Made by a program: the position numbers and the translations under genes
Shown here: piece by piece, positions 34,301-45,488 of the stretch
Layout: each line of letters starts with the position of its first letter
How positions within the stretch are numbered: the stretch's first letter is position 1
Assembly (NCBI GenBank): GCA_046520405.1
Contig: JBKGHI010000002.1
Coordinates: forward strand, 79,033 to 143,032
Source of the DNA: Myxococcus sp046520405
Lineage (GTDB): Bacteria > Myxococcota > Myxococcia > Myxococcales > Myxococcaceae
Length of the DNA: 64,000 nucleotides
Direction of reading: 5' to 3'
Notes under the pieces: model-generated
The model's database searches: none
What the model was told of the DNA's origin: nothing
What the model saw: only the letters and a program-made list of their open reading frames with translations

Positions 34301-37300
34301 AAGGTGGACCGGAAGGCGTTGCCCGCGCCGGAGGGTATCCGGGACGCGGCTCGGGAGTACGTGGCACCTCGGACGGAGACCGAGCGCCGGTTGGCGGAGC
34401 TGTGGGCCTCGCTCCTGGGCGTGGCGCGGGTGGGGGCCGAGGATGACTTCTTCGCCTTGGGCGGCCACTCGCTGCTGGCCACGCGCGCCGCGTCGCGGAT
34501 TCGTGAGGCGTTCGGGGTGGACCTGCCCCTGCGCGAGTTCTTCGAGGCGGCCTCGCCCGCGGCGTTGGGGGCGCGAATCGACGCACGTCTCCTGCGTGCA
34601 TCGGGCGTTCCCGCGTTGGTGGCTCGCTCCCATGACGGCGCGTTGCCGCTGTCCTTCGCGCAGCAGCGCCTCTGGTTCCTGGAGCAGCTCGAACCGGGGG
34701 GCGCCGCGTACAACGATGCGGTGGCCGTCCGTGTCGAGGGCAAGCTCGACGTGCCGCTGCTGGAACGCTGCCTGCGGGAAGTGGTCCGGCGTCATGACGT
34801 GCTCCGCGCCACCTTCCACGATGAGGACGGGCGGGCTTCCTGGCGCATCCACCCGGAGCCTCGGCTCACCGTCACCCGGGTGGACCTGACGGCGCTGACG
34901 GGGCCCGCGCAGGCGGAGGCGCTGTCCCGGCGGTTGGAAGCGGAGGCATTGCGGGCCTTCGACCTGGGCTCGGGGCCGCCGCTTCGGGCCACGCTGGTTC
35001 AGGTGGGTGCGCGTGAGCATGTGCTCCTGCTCGTGCTGCATCACCTGGTGACGGACGGCGCGTCCATGGGCGTCTTGGTGCGCGAGGTGGCCGCGCTCTA
35101 CCGGGCCTTCTCCCAGGGGCAGGGCTCGCCGCTGATGGCGTTGCCGCTCCAATACGTGGATTACGCCGCGTGGCAGCGCGACTGGCTGCGCGGAGCGGCC
35201 TTGGAGGCACAGCTCGCCTACTGGCGTGCGCGGCTGGAAGGGGCGCCTCGTGCGCTGGAGTTGCCCACGGACCGTCCCCGTCCCGCCGTGCGCAGCAGCC
35301 GTGGCGCGAATCGGAGCGTGCTCCTGGGCGCGGAGCTGACGCGCGCGCTGAAGACGCTGGCCCAGCGAGAGGGTGCCACCCCCTTCATGGTGTTGCTGGC
35401 GGGCTTTTCCGCGCTGCTGTCCCGTCATGGCGGGCAGGACGACCTGTGCGTGGGCACGCCCGTGGCGGGCCGCGACCGGACCGAGCTGGAAGGGCTCATC
35501 GGCTGCTTCGTCAACACGCTGGTGCTCCGTGTGTCGTTGGCGGGAGCACCTTCCTTCCGTGAGTTGATTGGCCGTGCCCGGGAGACCGTGCTGGGCGCCT
35601 TCGCACACCAGGACGCGCCCTTCGAGGAGTTGGTGAAGGCGCTCCAGCCCGAGCGTGACCTGGGCCGCGGCCCGCTCTTCCAGGCCATGCTCGTGATGCA
35701 GGAGGACCCGCTACCGGAGCTGGCGGTTCCCGGGCTCCGGCTGAGCGTCCAGCCGCAGCCAGGCCACACGGCGAAGTTCGACCTGCGGCTCATCATCACG
35801 GACACGCCCGAGGGCTTCTCCGCGAACCTGGAGCTGAGCACCGACCTGTTCGAGCCCGACACCGCGGCGCGCCTGCTGGAGCACCTGCGTGTGCTGCTGG
35901 CGGCGGGCGTGCGTGAGCCGGAGCAGAGGGTGGCCGACTTGCCGCTGATGTCTCCGGCGGAGCGGCACCAGGTCCTCGTGGCATGGAACGACACGCTCCG
36001 CCCGCGTCCGGAGGCGAGCGTCCTGCACCGCCTCATTGAAGCGCAGGTGGACCGCACTCCGGACGCGGTGGCGTTGAGCTTCGAGGGTGAGACGCTCACG
36101 TATCGGGCGCTGGACCGGCGCGCGAATCAGCTCGCGCGTTACCTGCGGGCCCGAGGGGTGGGGCCGGAGACACGGGTCGCCCTGTCCACGGAGCGCTCGC
36201 TGGAGATGGTGGTGGGGCTGCTCGGTGTGCTCAAGGCCGGGGGCGCCTATGTGCCGCTCGACCCGGAGTATCCGCGTGAGCGGCTGGAGTACATGCTCGC
36301 GGATGCCGCGGCGCCGGTGCTGCTCACGCAGGCTCGGCTGTCCGAGCGGTTGCCGCACGGCGGCGCGGCCGTGGTGTGCCTGGATTCGGAGTGGGACGCG
36401 GTGGCGCGCGAGCGCGACGCGCGGCTCGACGTGGCGGTGGAGGGGAGCGGGCTGGCGTACGTCATCTACACCTCGGGCTCGACGGGACGGCCCAAGGGCG
36501 CGATGAACACGCACGCCGCCATCTGCAACCGGCTGCTCTGGATGCAGGAGGCCCATGGGCTCGACGCGAGTGACCGCGTCCTCCAGAAGACGCCCTTCAG
36601 CTTCGATGTCTCCGTGTGGGAGTTCTTCTGGCCCCTGCTGACGGGGGCCCGGCTGGTGATGGCGCGGCCCGGAGGCCACCGGGAGCCCGCATACCTGACG
36701 GACGTCATCGCCCGCGAGGGCATCACCACGCTGCACTTCGTTCCGTCCATGCTCCGGCCCTTCCTGGAGGAGCCAGGACTGGATGTGTCCTGCGCCAGCC
36801 TGCGGCGGGTGTTCTGCAGCGGTGAAGCCTTGCCCGCTGAGCTGCGGGACCGTGTCTTCTCGCGCCTGGGCGCTGCGCTCCACAACCTCTACGGCCCGAC
36901 AGAGGCCGCGGTGGACGTGACGGCGTGGGCCTGCGCGCGAGAGGACCGCGGGCCCGTGGTGCCCATCGGGCGCCCCATCGCCAATACGCGGATGTACGTG
37001 CTGGATGAGCGGCTGCGTCCTGTGCCGGTGGGCGTGCCGGGAGAGCTGTACATCGGCGGAATGCCGCTGGCGCGCGGCTACTGGCAGCGGCCGGACCTGA
37101 GCGCGGAGCGTTTCCTCCCGGATGGCTTCTCGGCCATGCCGGGGGCTCGGATGTACCGGACGGGCGACCAGGCCCGCTTCCTGGCGGATGGGGCCCTCGA
37201 ATACCTGGGCCGCCTGGACCACCAGGTGAAGGTGCGCGGCTTCCGTATCGAGCTGGGCGAGATTGAAGCGGTGCTGGCGCTGCATCCCGGTGTGCGGGCG

Positions 37301-40300
37301 GCGGCGGTGACGGTACGGGAGGACATCCCGGGGGACCGGCGCCTCGTGGCGTATGTCGTCGCTCCTTCCGAAGGAGTGATCTCGGAGCTACGCGGGTTCC
37401 TCGGGGAGCGCCTTCCGGAGCACATGGTGCCGTCAGCCTTCGTCTCACTGGAGGCGCTCCCGCTGTCGCCCAGCGGGAAGCTCGACCGACGTGCGTTGCC
37501 CGCAGCAGTGCGGGCTCAGTCCGAGGATGGCGCGGGATTCGTGCCGCCTCGCAACGCACAGGAGCGGCAGCTCGCGCGCATCTGGGCGGGCGTGCTGGGA
37601 GTCGAGCGGGTTGGCGTCGAGGACCGCTTCTTCGAGCTGGGCGGAGACTCCATCCTCGCGCTCCAGGTGATTGCTCGGGCGCGGCAGGTGGGTATCCACC
37701 TCACGGCGCGTCAGCTCTTCCAGCACCCGACGGTGGCGGCACTGGCGCAGGTGGCGGGCGACGTCCGTCGGCTCGCGGAACAAGGCCCGGTGGTGGGGCC
37801 CGTTCCGTTGACGCCCATCCAGCGGTGGTTCGTCGAGCGCGAGCTGCCCGAGCCGCACCACTTCAACCAGGCGCTGATGCTGGAGACACGGGGGCCCCTG
37901 AATGCGGAGGCGCTGGCGCGCGCGCTGAAAGCGCTGGTGGACCACCATGACGCGCTCCGGCTGCGGCTGTCTCGGGGGGAGGCCGGGTGGGCGCAGTCGT
38001 GCGCGGAGCCGGGGCGCGAGGTGTCGCTGCGCCGCGTGGACCTGTCCGGGCAGGACACGTCGGAACAGGCCGAGACGATGGCGCGAATCGCCACCGAGGC
38101 ACAGGCAGGACTGGACCTGGAATCGGGCTGTCTCCTGCGCGCGGTGGTGTTCGACCGGGGAGCGGAGCGAACGGGCCGGTTGTTGCTGGTCATCCACCAC
38201 CTGGCGGTGGATGGGGTCTCCTGGCGTGTGTTGCTGGAGGACCTGGAGACCGCGCTGCGCCAGCTTGCCCAGGGCGAGCCCGTGGCGCTTCCAGCGAAGA
38301 CGACGTCCTTTCAGGGATGGGCGCGGCGGCTGGAGGCGCATGCGGCCTCGGATGCGGTCGTCGAGGAGCGGGCCTACTGGCGTGAAGCCGTGAGCGGGGC
38401 CGTGTCCCCGCTTCCTCGCGACCTTCCGGAGGGGGTGAACACCCAGGGTTCGGAGCGTGTCGTCAAGGTGGTGCTGGATGCCGAGGTGACGCGTTCGCTG
38501 CTTCGTGCGTCGACGGCCGCACCGGAGGACGTGCTCCTCGCGGGCGTGGCGAGGACGCTGTCCCGCTGGACCGGGCAGCGTCTGCTGCGCATCGACCTGG
38601 AGGCCCACGGCCGCGATGACCTGTTCGAGGACGTGGACCTTTCCCGCACGGTGGGTTGGTTCACTTCGCTGTTCCCCGTGCGGCTGGAGCTTCCTGGGGA
38701 GACCACGTCCGCGTCCGTGCTGGCCTCGGTCCGCGCCGCACGTGAGCAGCGCCAGGGGAGGGGGCTCGGGTACGGACTGCTGCGCTACCTCCTTCGCGAG
38801 GACGATGTCTCGGTGGCGGGTGGGACAGGCGCCGCGTCCTCCGAGGTACTGTTCAACTACCTGGGGCAGCTCGACTCTGGCGCGAGAGATTCGGCGCTGT
38901 TCTCGCTGGCGGCCGAGCCCAGCGGGGCCTCGCAGGGGACGCGCGGGCTTCGGAGTCACGTGCTGGAGGTGGTGGCTCGTGTTGTCGGCGGACGCCTGGA
39001 GCTGGCATGGCATTACAGCGAGGCGCTGCATGCTCGCGAGCGCATCGAGTCCCTGGCACGCGGCTGCCTGGAGACGCTGACGGAACTCTCGGGTGCGGCG
39101 GAGGAGCGGTATCCGCTGTCGCCACTCCAGCACGGGTTGTTGTTCCAGGTGTTGCTGGAGCCCGGGACGGATGCGTACTTCGAGCAGCGAAGCTGGACGC
39201 TCGCCGGTCCGTTGAACCCGGAAGCGCTGCGGCGTGCATGGGCGTCGGTGTCCGAACGGCACGCCACGCTGCGGACCTCCTTCCAGTGGGAGGGCCTGGA
39301 ATCACCCGTCCAGGTCGTGCACGCGCGGGGCGCTCCCGTCTGGCGTGAGCTGGATTGGCGTGGGCTCTCCTCGGAGGCTCGGTCCCAGGCACTGGACGCC
39401 TTCCTGGGTGAGGACCGGGCACAAGGCTTCGACTTGTCACGCGCGCCATTGATGCGTCTGGCGCTGATTCGCCTGGAGGACGAGGCCTGGCGTTTCGTCT
39501 GGAGCTTCCACCACCTGCTGCTCGATGGATGGAGCCTCGCGCGTGTTCTCGGCGAGGTGCTCGATGCCTATTCGGCGATTGCCGGTGGACACACGTGGCG
39601 CCCGCCCGCCGCGATGGATTTCCGTGCCTATGTGGAGTGGTTGGCTCGCCGTCGGCCGGAGCAAGACGAAGCCTTCTGGCGGGAGCAGCTCACGGGCATC
39701 GAGGCTCCGACGCCGTTGCCCGTGGAGGGCGGCGGTGCGGACAGGAATGATACGGGTGAGTGCGCCCTGGAGCTGGGCGATGCGGATACGGCGGCGCTCC
39801 AGGACTTCGCTCGTCGTCATGGGGTGACGCAGAGCACCCTGGTCCACGGAGCGTGGGCGCTCCTGTTGTCCCGCTATGGGGGCGGAGCGGACGTCGTGTT
39901 CGGAACGACGCTCGCGGGCCGCCCGCCGGAGCTGCCGGGCATCGAGGAAGCGGTGGGGTTGTTCATCCACTCCCTCCCGGTGCGCGCGCGTGTCCGGCAC
40001 GGCGCTGGGCTGGTGGCCTGGCTGCGCGAGCTTCAGTCCGTGCTGGTCGAGCTGGGCCAGCGCGAGCACGTCCCGCTCACGCGGCTCCAGGGCTGGAGCG
40101 ACATCCCCCGAGGCACGCCGCTCTTCGAGAGCCTCCTGGTCTTCGAGAACTACCCGGTGGACGCGGCGCTCGCGCGTGGCGCGGCCGGGCTGGCGCTGCG
40201 GGACTTCACGGCCTTTGAGCGGACGCATTATCCGCTGACCGCAGTGGCGGTGCCGGGGCGCTCGTTGCGACTGAAGTTGCTGTATCGGGAGGAGCGCGTC

Positions 40301-43300
40301 TCGCGAGACGCAGCAGCGAGGTTGCTGGCGCACTGGAGCGGCCTGCTCCGGGAAATGCTCCGTCGGCCGGAGCAGCGGCTGGGCGACGTGTCCCTGTTGT
40401 CCGAGGCCGAGCGGCGCCGCGTGTTGGTGGAGTGGAACGCCACCGCCACCGCGTACCCACGTGACGCCACGGTGCATTCCTTGTTCGAGGCCCAGTGCGC
40501 GCGGACGCCTGACGCGGTCGCGGTGCACTACGGCGACACCTCGCTGACCTATGCGGAGCTGAACGCTCGGGCGAACCAGGTGGCCCACCGGCTGCGCGCG
40601 CTGGGAATTCAGCGAGGGGCCTACGTGGGGCTCTGCGCGGAGCGCTCCGCCGAACTCGTCGTGGGAATGCTGGGCGTCCTCAAGGCGGGGGCGGCGTATG
40701 TGCCGTTGGACCCGGCGTACCCTCGCGAGCGCTCGCGTGGATGCTCGCGGATGTGGGAGCACCGGTGCTGCTGACCCAGGAGCGGCTGCGGGCGGCATTG
40801 CCTTCGGACAGTCTGCGCGTACTCACCTTCGAGGAGTGCGCGACGGAAGGTGACACCGCTGGAGCGCCGCCTTCCGAGACAGGCGCCGAGGATGCGGCCT
40901 ACGTCATCTACACCTCCGGATCCACGGGGACGCCCAAGGGCGTCTGCGTCCCGCATCGGGCCGTGGTCCGGCTGGTGGTGGAGACGGACTTCATCCGCGT
41001 GGTGCCTGAGGACCGCGTGGCGCAGGCGTCCAATGCCTCGTTCGACGCGGCGACGTTCGAAATCTGGGGCGCGCTGCTCAACGGTGCCCGGGTGGTGGGC
41101 GTGGACCGGGAGACAGCGCTGTCCCCCAGGGCGTTCGCGTCCTGGCTGCGGGAGGAGGGCATCCGAGTCCTGTTCCTCACCACGGCCTGGTTCAACCAGG
41201 TGGTCGCCGAGGTCCCGGACGCCTTCCGTGTGCTGCGGCAGCTTCACTTCGGCGGCGAGGCCGTGGACCCCCGGCCGGTGCGTCAGGTCCTGCGGGAAGG
41301 GCCGCCCGAGCGACTGCTGCATGTCTACGGCCCCACGGAGAACACGACCTTCTCCACATGGCACCTCGTTACGGACGTGCCGGACGGCGCCACCTCCATC
41401 CCCATTGGCAGGCCGCTGGCGAACACGGTCCAGTACGTGCTCGATGAGGACCTGACGCCGGTACCTCCAGGAGGCGTGGGGGAGCTGTGGCTCGGCGGGG
41501 ACGGCCTGGCCTGGGGCTACCTGGGACGGCCCGCGCTGACCGCCGAGCGCTTCGTTCCGGACCCGTTCAGCACGCGTCCGGGGACCCGGCTCTATCGCAC
41601 GGGGGACCGGGTCCGCTTGCTCGCGGATGGGGCGGTGACGTTCGAGGGCCGCGTGGACGCGCAGGTGAAGGTGCGCGGCTTCCGCGTCGAGTTGGGTGAA
41701 GTCGAGGCCGGGCTGCTGCGTCACCCGGACATCCGGCAGGCCGTGGTGTTGGCGCGAGAGGATGCATCTGGAGGCTCGCGGCACCTGGTGGCCTACGTCG
41801 TCCTGGCGCCGGAGGCAGCGACGACGCCCGCTGGGGTGCGTGCCTTCCTGTCCGAGCACCTGCCCGCGTACATGGTGCCCGCCATCTTCATGCCGCTGGA
41901 GCGTTTGCCGCTGACGCCCAACGGCAAGGTGGACCGTCGCGCGCTACCAGCTCCCGCCGCTGAGGCGGAAACCGTCGCGCCGAAGGGGCCCGAGGAGGAG
42001 CTGCTCGCCAGTCTCTTTGGCGAACTGCTCGGGGTCGCCCGCGTTGGGGCATCCGACAGCTTCTTCGACCTGGGTGGGCACTCGCTGCTGGCCACGCGGG
42101 TCGTCACGCGGATTCAAGCGACCTTCGGTGTCGCCTTGTCGCTGCGGGAACTCTTCGACGCGCCGACCGTGGCGGGGCTGGCCGAGCGCATCCGGTGGAC
42201 CCGGCAATCGTCTGGCGCGGCGCGCCCGCCGCCCATCGTCCCCGTGTCCAGGGACAGGTCCCTGCCGCTGTCCGCGATGCAGGAGCGGCTGTGGTTGCTG
42301 GAGCAGCTCCAGCCAGGCACGGCGCTCTACAACGTCCCCTGGGCCGGGTGGCTCACCGGGCCGCTGGAGGTTCCTGCCCTGGCGCGAGCCCTGTCCGGGC
42401 TGTTCCACCGGCACGAGGCGTTGAGGACCACCTTCTCCAGCCACGCGGGAGAGCCGGTGCAGGTCATCCACCCGAGCGCCAACGTCGCGCTTCCGGTCGT
42501 CGACCTGTGCGCGCTGCCGGAGACGGAGCGCGAAGCGCAGGCGCTGCACGTCGCTTCGGAGGAGGCTCGCCGGCCGTTCGACCTGTCCAGCGGGCCACTG
42601 TGCCGGGCGCTGCTGATTCGCACGGCGCCACAGGCACACCTGCTGGTTCTCACGCTGCACCACATCGTCTCCGACGGATGGTCCCTGGGCGTGGCCGTGA
42701 GGGAGCTGTCGGAGCTGTACGGCGCGGAGCTCCATGGCCGAGCCTCTTCGCTGCCAGCGCCCACGCTCCAGCCCGTTGACCACGCGGTGTGGCAGCGCGA
42801 GTGGCTCCAGGGGGAGTCGCTCTCCGCGCAGGTCGGATACTGGCGCAAGCAGCTCGCCGGGGCGCCGCCCGTCCTGGTGCTCCCCAAGGACTTCCCCCGG
42901 CCAGGCCTGCAGCGCTTCCGGGGCGACACCCTGGCCGTGCAGCTCCCCGCCGGGTTGTCCGATGCCTTCCGCGCGCTCTGTGTCCGCGAAGGTGTCACGC
43001 CCTTCATGGGGCTGTTGGCGGCCTTCCAGCTCCTGCTGTCGCGCGTATCGGGGCAGGAGGACGTGTGCGTGGGGTCACCCATCGCGGGCCGACAGCAGCC
43101 CGGCCTGGAGAACCTGATTGGCTTCTTCGTCAACACGCTGGTGCTGCGTACGCACCTGCCTCGGTCGCTGTCCTTCCGTGAGCTGCTGCGGCAGGTGCGG
43201 GAGACGACGCTGGACGCGTACGCCCACCAGGACGTCCCGTTCGAAAAGCTGGTGGAGGCGCTGCAACCGCCACGCAGCCTGAGCCACGCGCCGCTGGTGC

Positions 43301-45488
43301 AGGTGGTGCTCGCGCTCCACGAAGCCACGCGTCAGGACGCGGCGCCCGAAGGGCTCTCCCTGCGCCCCGTGGAGTTGGCCTCGGGCACGTCGAAGTTCGA
43401 CCTCACCCTGGCCCTGGTCGATGCACCAGAGGGGTTCAACGGAACGCTGGAGTTCGACGCGGACCTCTTCACGCGGGAGACGGCCGCGCGGCTGATGAAG
43501 GCGCTCCAGGTGTTGCTGGAGAGCGCGGTGGCCGACGCAGGCCAGCGGCTGGGCGAGCTGCCGATGATGGACGCGGCGGAGCGTCAGCGCCTGATCGTGG
43601 CGTGGAACGACACCACGGTGGAATACCCCCGGGAGGCGGGGCTCGCGGCGTCTTCGAGGCCCAGGCGGCGCGGTCATCAGACGCGGTCGCGGTGGTGTGC
43701 GAGGCGTCTCAGCTCACGTACGCGGAGCTGGACCAACGGGCGAACCAGCTCGCGAGATATCTGCGCAAGCGAGGCGTGACGGTGGGCACGCCCGTGGGCC
43801 TGTGCGTCCAGCGCTCGCTCGACCTGGTGGTGGGGATGTTGGGCATCCTCAAGGCGGGCGGTGCCTACGTGCCGCTGGACCCCACGTACCCTCGCGAACG
43901 CCTGGCCTTCATGGTGGAGGACTCGCGCCTCACCGTGGTGTTGGCGCAGCAGTCGGTCCTGGCGCTGTTGCCGTCGGGCGGCGCGGACGTGGTGCTCCTG
44001 GACACGGCTTGGGAGGAGGTTGCGCACGAGCCCGATGCACCCCTCCACGTGTCGGTGCCCGCCGAGTCGCTGGCGTACGTCATGTACACGTCCGGCTCCA
44101 CGGGACGGCCCAAGGGCGTCTGCGTGCCGCAGCGCGCGGTGGCTCGCCTGGTGCTGGGCTCCCGCTTCGCGCGGTGGGGCGCGGACGAGGTCTTCCTCCA
44201 ACTGGCGCCCATCTGCTTCGACGCCGCCACCTTTGAGCTGTGGGGTGCGCTGCTGCACGGCGCGAAGCTGGTCCTCTTCCCGCCGCAGCCGCCCACGGTG
44301 GACCTGCTCAAGGACGTGCTGGTGCGCCACGGTGTCACCACGCTGTGGCTCACGGCCGCGCTCTTCGAGGCCCTCTCCGCCGCGAGGCCGGACGCGTTGG
44401 ACGGCGTGCGGCAGCTCCTGGCGGGAGGTGACGTGCTCCCGCCGGCCGCGGTGCGGGAGCGGATCGCGCGGGGCGGCATCCTGGTCAACGGGTATGGCCC
44501 CACCGAGGGCACCACCTTCACCTGCTGCCATGTGATGGAGGGGACCATCGCACCGGGGGCCATCCCCATTGGCCGTCCCATCGCCAACACGCGCGTGTAC
44601 GTGGTGGACGCGGAGCTGCGGCCGGTGCCCGTGGGCGTGCCCGGTGAGCTGCTCATCGGTGGAGACGGTCTGGCCTGGGGCTACCAGGGCCGGGCTGAGC
44701 TGACGGCGGAGCGCTTCATCCCGGACCCATTCGGACAGGAATCAGGCGGCCGGCTGTACCGCACGGGCGACAGCGTGCGGTACCGCGAGGACGGCACGCT
44801 GGAGTTCATCGAGCGGTTGGACGGCCAGGTGAAGGTGCGTGGCTATCGGGTGGAGCCGGGCGAGGTGGAGGAGGCGCTGCGCCAGCACCCGGCGGTGGCC
44901 GAGTCGGTGGTGGTGGCTCGGCCGGACCCCGCGGGTGGGAAGCGGCTGGTGGCCTACGCGGTGGCTCGGAGTGGGGAGTCACTGGAGCCACGCGGGCTGC
45001 GCGCCTTCCTGGCGGAGTCACTGCCTGAGTTCATGGTCCCTTCCGCCGTGGTCCCGCTGGCCGCGCTGCCGCTCACGCCGGTGGGCAAACTGGACCGCGC
45101 CGCGCTGCCGGAGCCTGACGTCGCGCGCCCGGCGGGCAGTGCCTTCGTGGAGCCCACCAGCGCGCTGGAGCGCCAGGTGGCGGGGCTCTGGGCGAAGGTG
45201 CTGGGCGTGGAGCGGGTCGGTGTGGAGGACCACTTCTTCGCGGACCTGGGCGGCAGCTCCATGTCCGTGGTCAAGGCGTGTGCATTGCTGCGTGACGAGT
45301 TGAAGCGCGACGTTCCCGCGACTCGCTTCTTTGAACATCCATCGGTCCGCGCGTTCGTCATGTCCCTGGAGCGGGACGGCGAGACGACGGCAGACACCCA
45401 GGACAACGAGGCCCACGTGGATCGCGCCCAGCAGCGGCGCCAGGCGATCCGTCGTCAGGGCCGGCGAGGAAATCACGGCAATGGCTGA
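28334..45488 (+). CDS. FAAL-initiated NRPS: FAAL-ACP-[C-A(LLM)-PCP]-[C-A-PCP-E]-[C-A-PCP]-[C-A-PCP] (two frameshifts)
   Basis: About 5718 aa when read across two missing bases near 40732 and 43645. The fatty acyl-AMP ligase (YTSGSTGDPKG, 28849-28881) and ACP (FGLDSL, 30218-30235) load a fatty acid. Module 1: C (HHIASDG), A with glycine-like code DILQLGMIWK and an LLM domain between A4 and A5, PCP 34442-34480. Module 2: C (HHLVTDG), A matching the serine code DVWHFSLVDK as in EntF, PCP 37621-37660, and an intact epimerase (HHLAVDG), giving D-Ser. Module 3: C (HHLLLDG), A with DAFFHGVTF, perhaps Ile/Val, PCP near 42070. Module 4: C (HHIVSDG), A code DAFWLGGTF, valine-like, PCP (DLGGSS) near 45245. 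The tail is basic (QQRRQAIRRQGRRGNHG). The stop overlaps the next start by 8 bp. Start chosen at ATG 28334. Confidence 0.9.
32450..33480 (+). other. LLM monooxygenase domain inserted in the glycine-type A domain
   Basis: About 343 residues of luciferase-like monooxygenase (natural-product LLM type) start at FSLFYFAADEG and include WTPERHLHAFGGLYPNPS, RAGSVVLPLHHPVRVAEEW and SVAPGWHANDF. They sit between A4 (FDISVLE, from 32321) and A5 (NMYGPTE, about 33706). The host A domain keeps all other core motifs (SGSTGKPKG, YRTGD, NGKVDR). This is the arrangement known from myxothiazol MtaG, whose monooxygenase alpha-hydroxylates PCP-bound glycine. Confidence 0.9.
40730..40734 (+). other. frameshift site in third A domain (one base missing)
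   Basis: The frame reads DPAYPRER then SRGCSRMW and stops at 40774. One added base after CG (40730-40731) gives YPRERLAWMLADVGAPVLL, the normal A-domain sequence, continuing open to 43779. The local sequence is GAGCGCTCGCG. Confidence 0.85.
43644..43647 (+). other. frameshift site at the start of the fourth A domain (one base missing)
   Basis: VEYPREAGL is followed by out-of-frame sequence that stops at 43779. One added base restores GL-R-GVFEAQAARSSDAVAVV, the usual A-domain start, which stays open to 45488. The local sequence is GGGCTCGCGGCG. Confidence 0.83.

Noticed and set aside
30620..35608. A 1662-aa open frame on the minus strand opposite the first NRPS
   Set aside because: It is the antisense of intact C-A-PCP domains, with the low-complexity His/Arg/Gln/Gly composition of GC-driven antisense frames and no recognisable domain.
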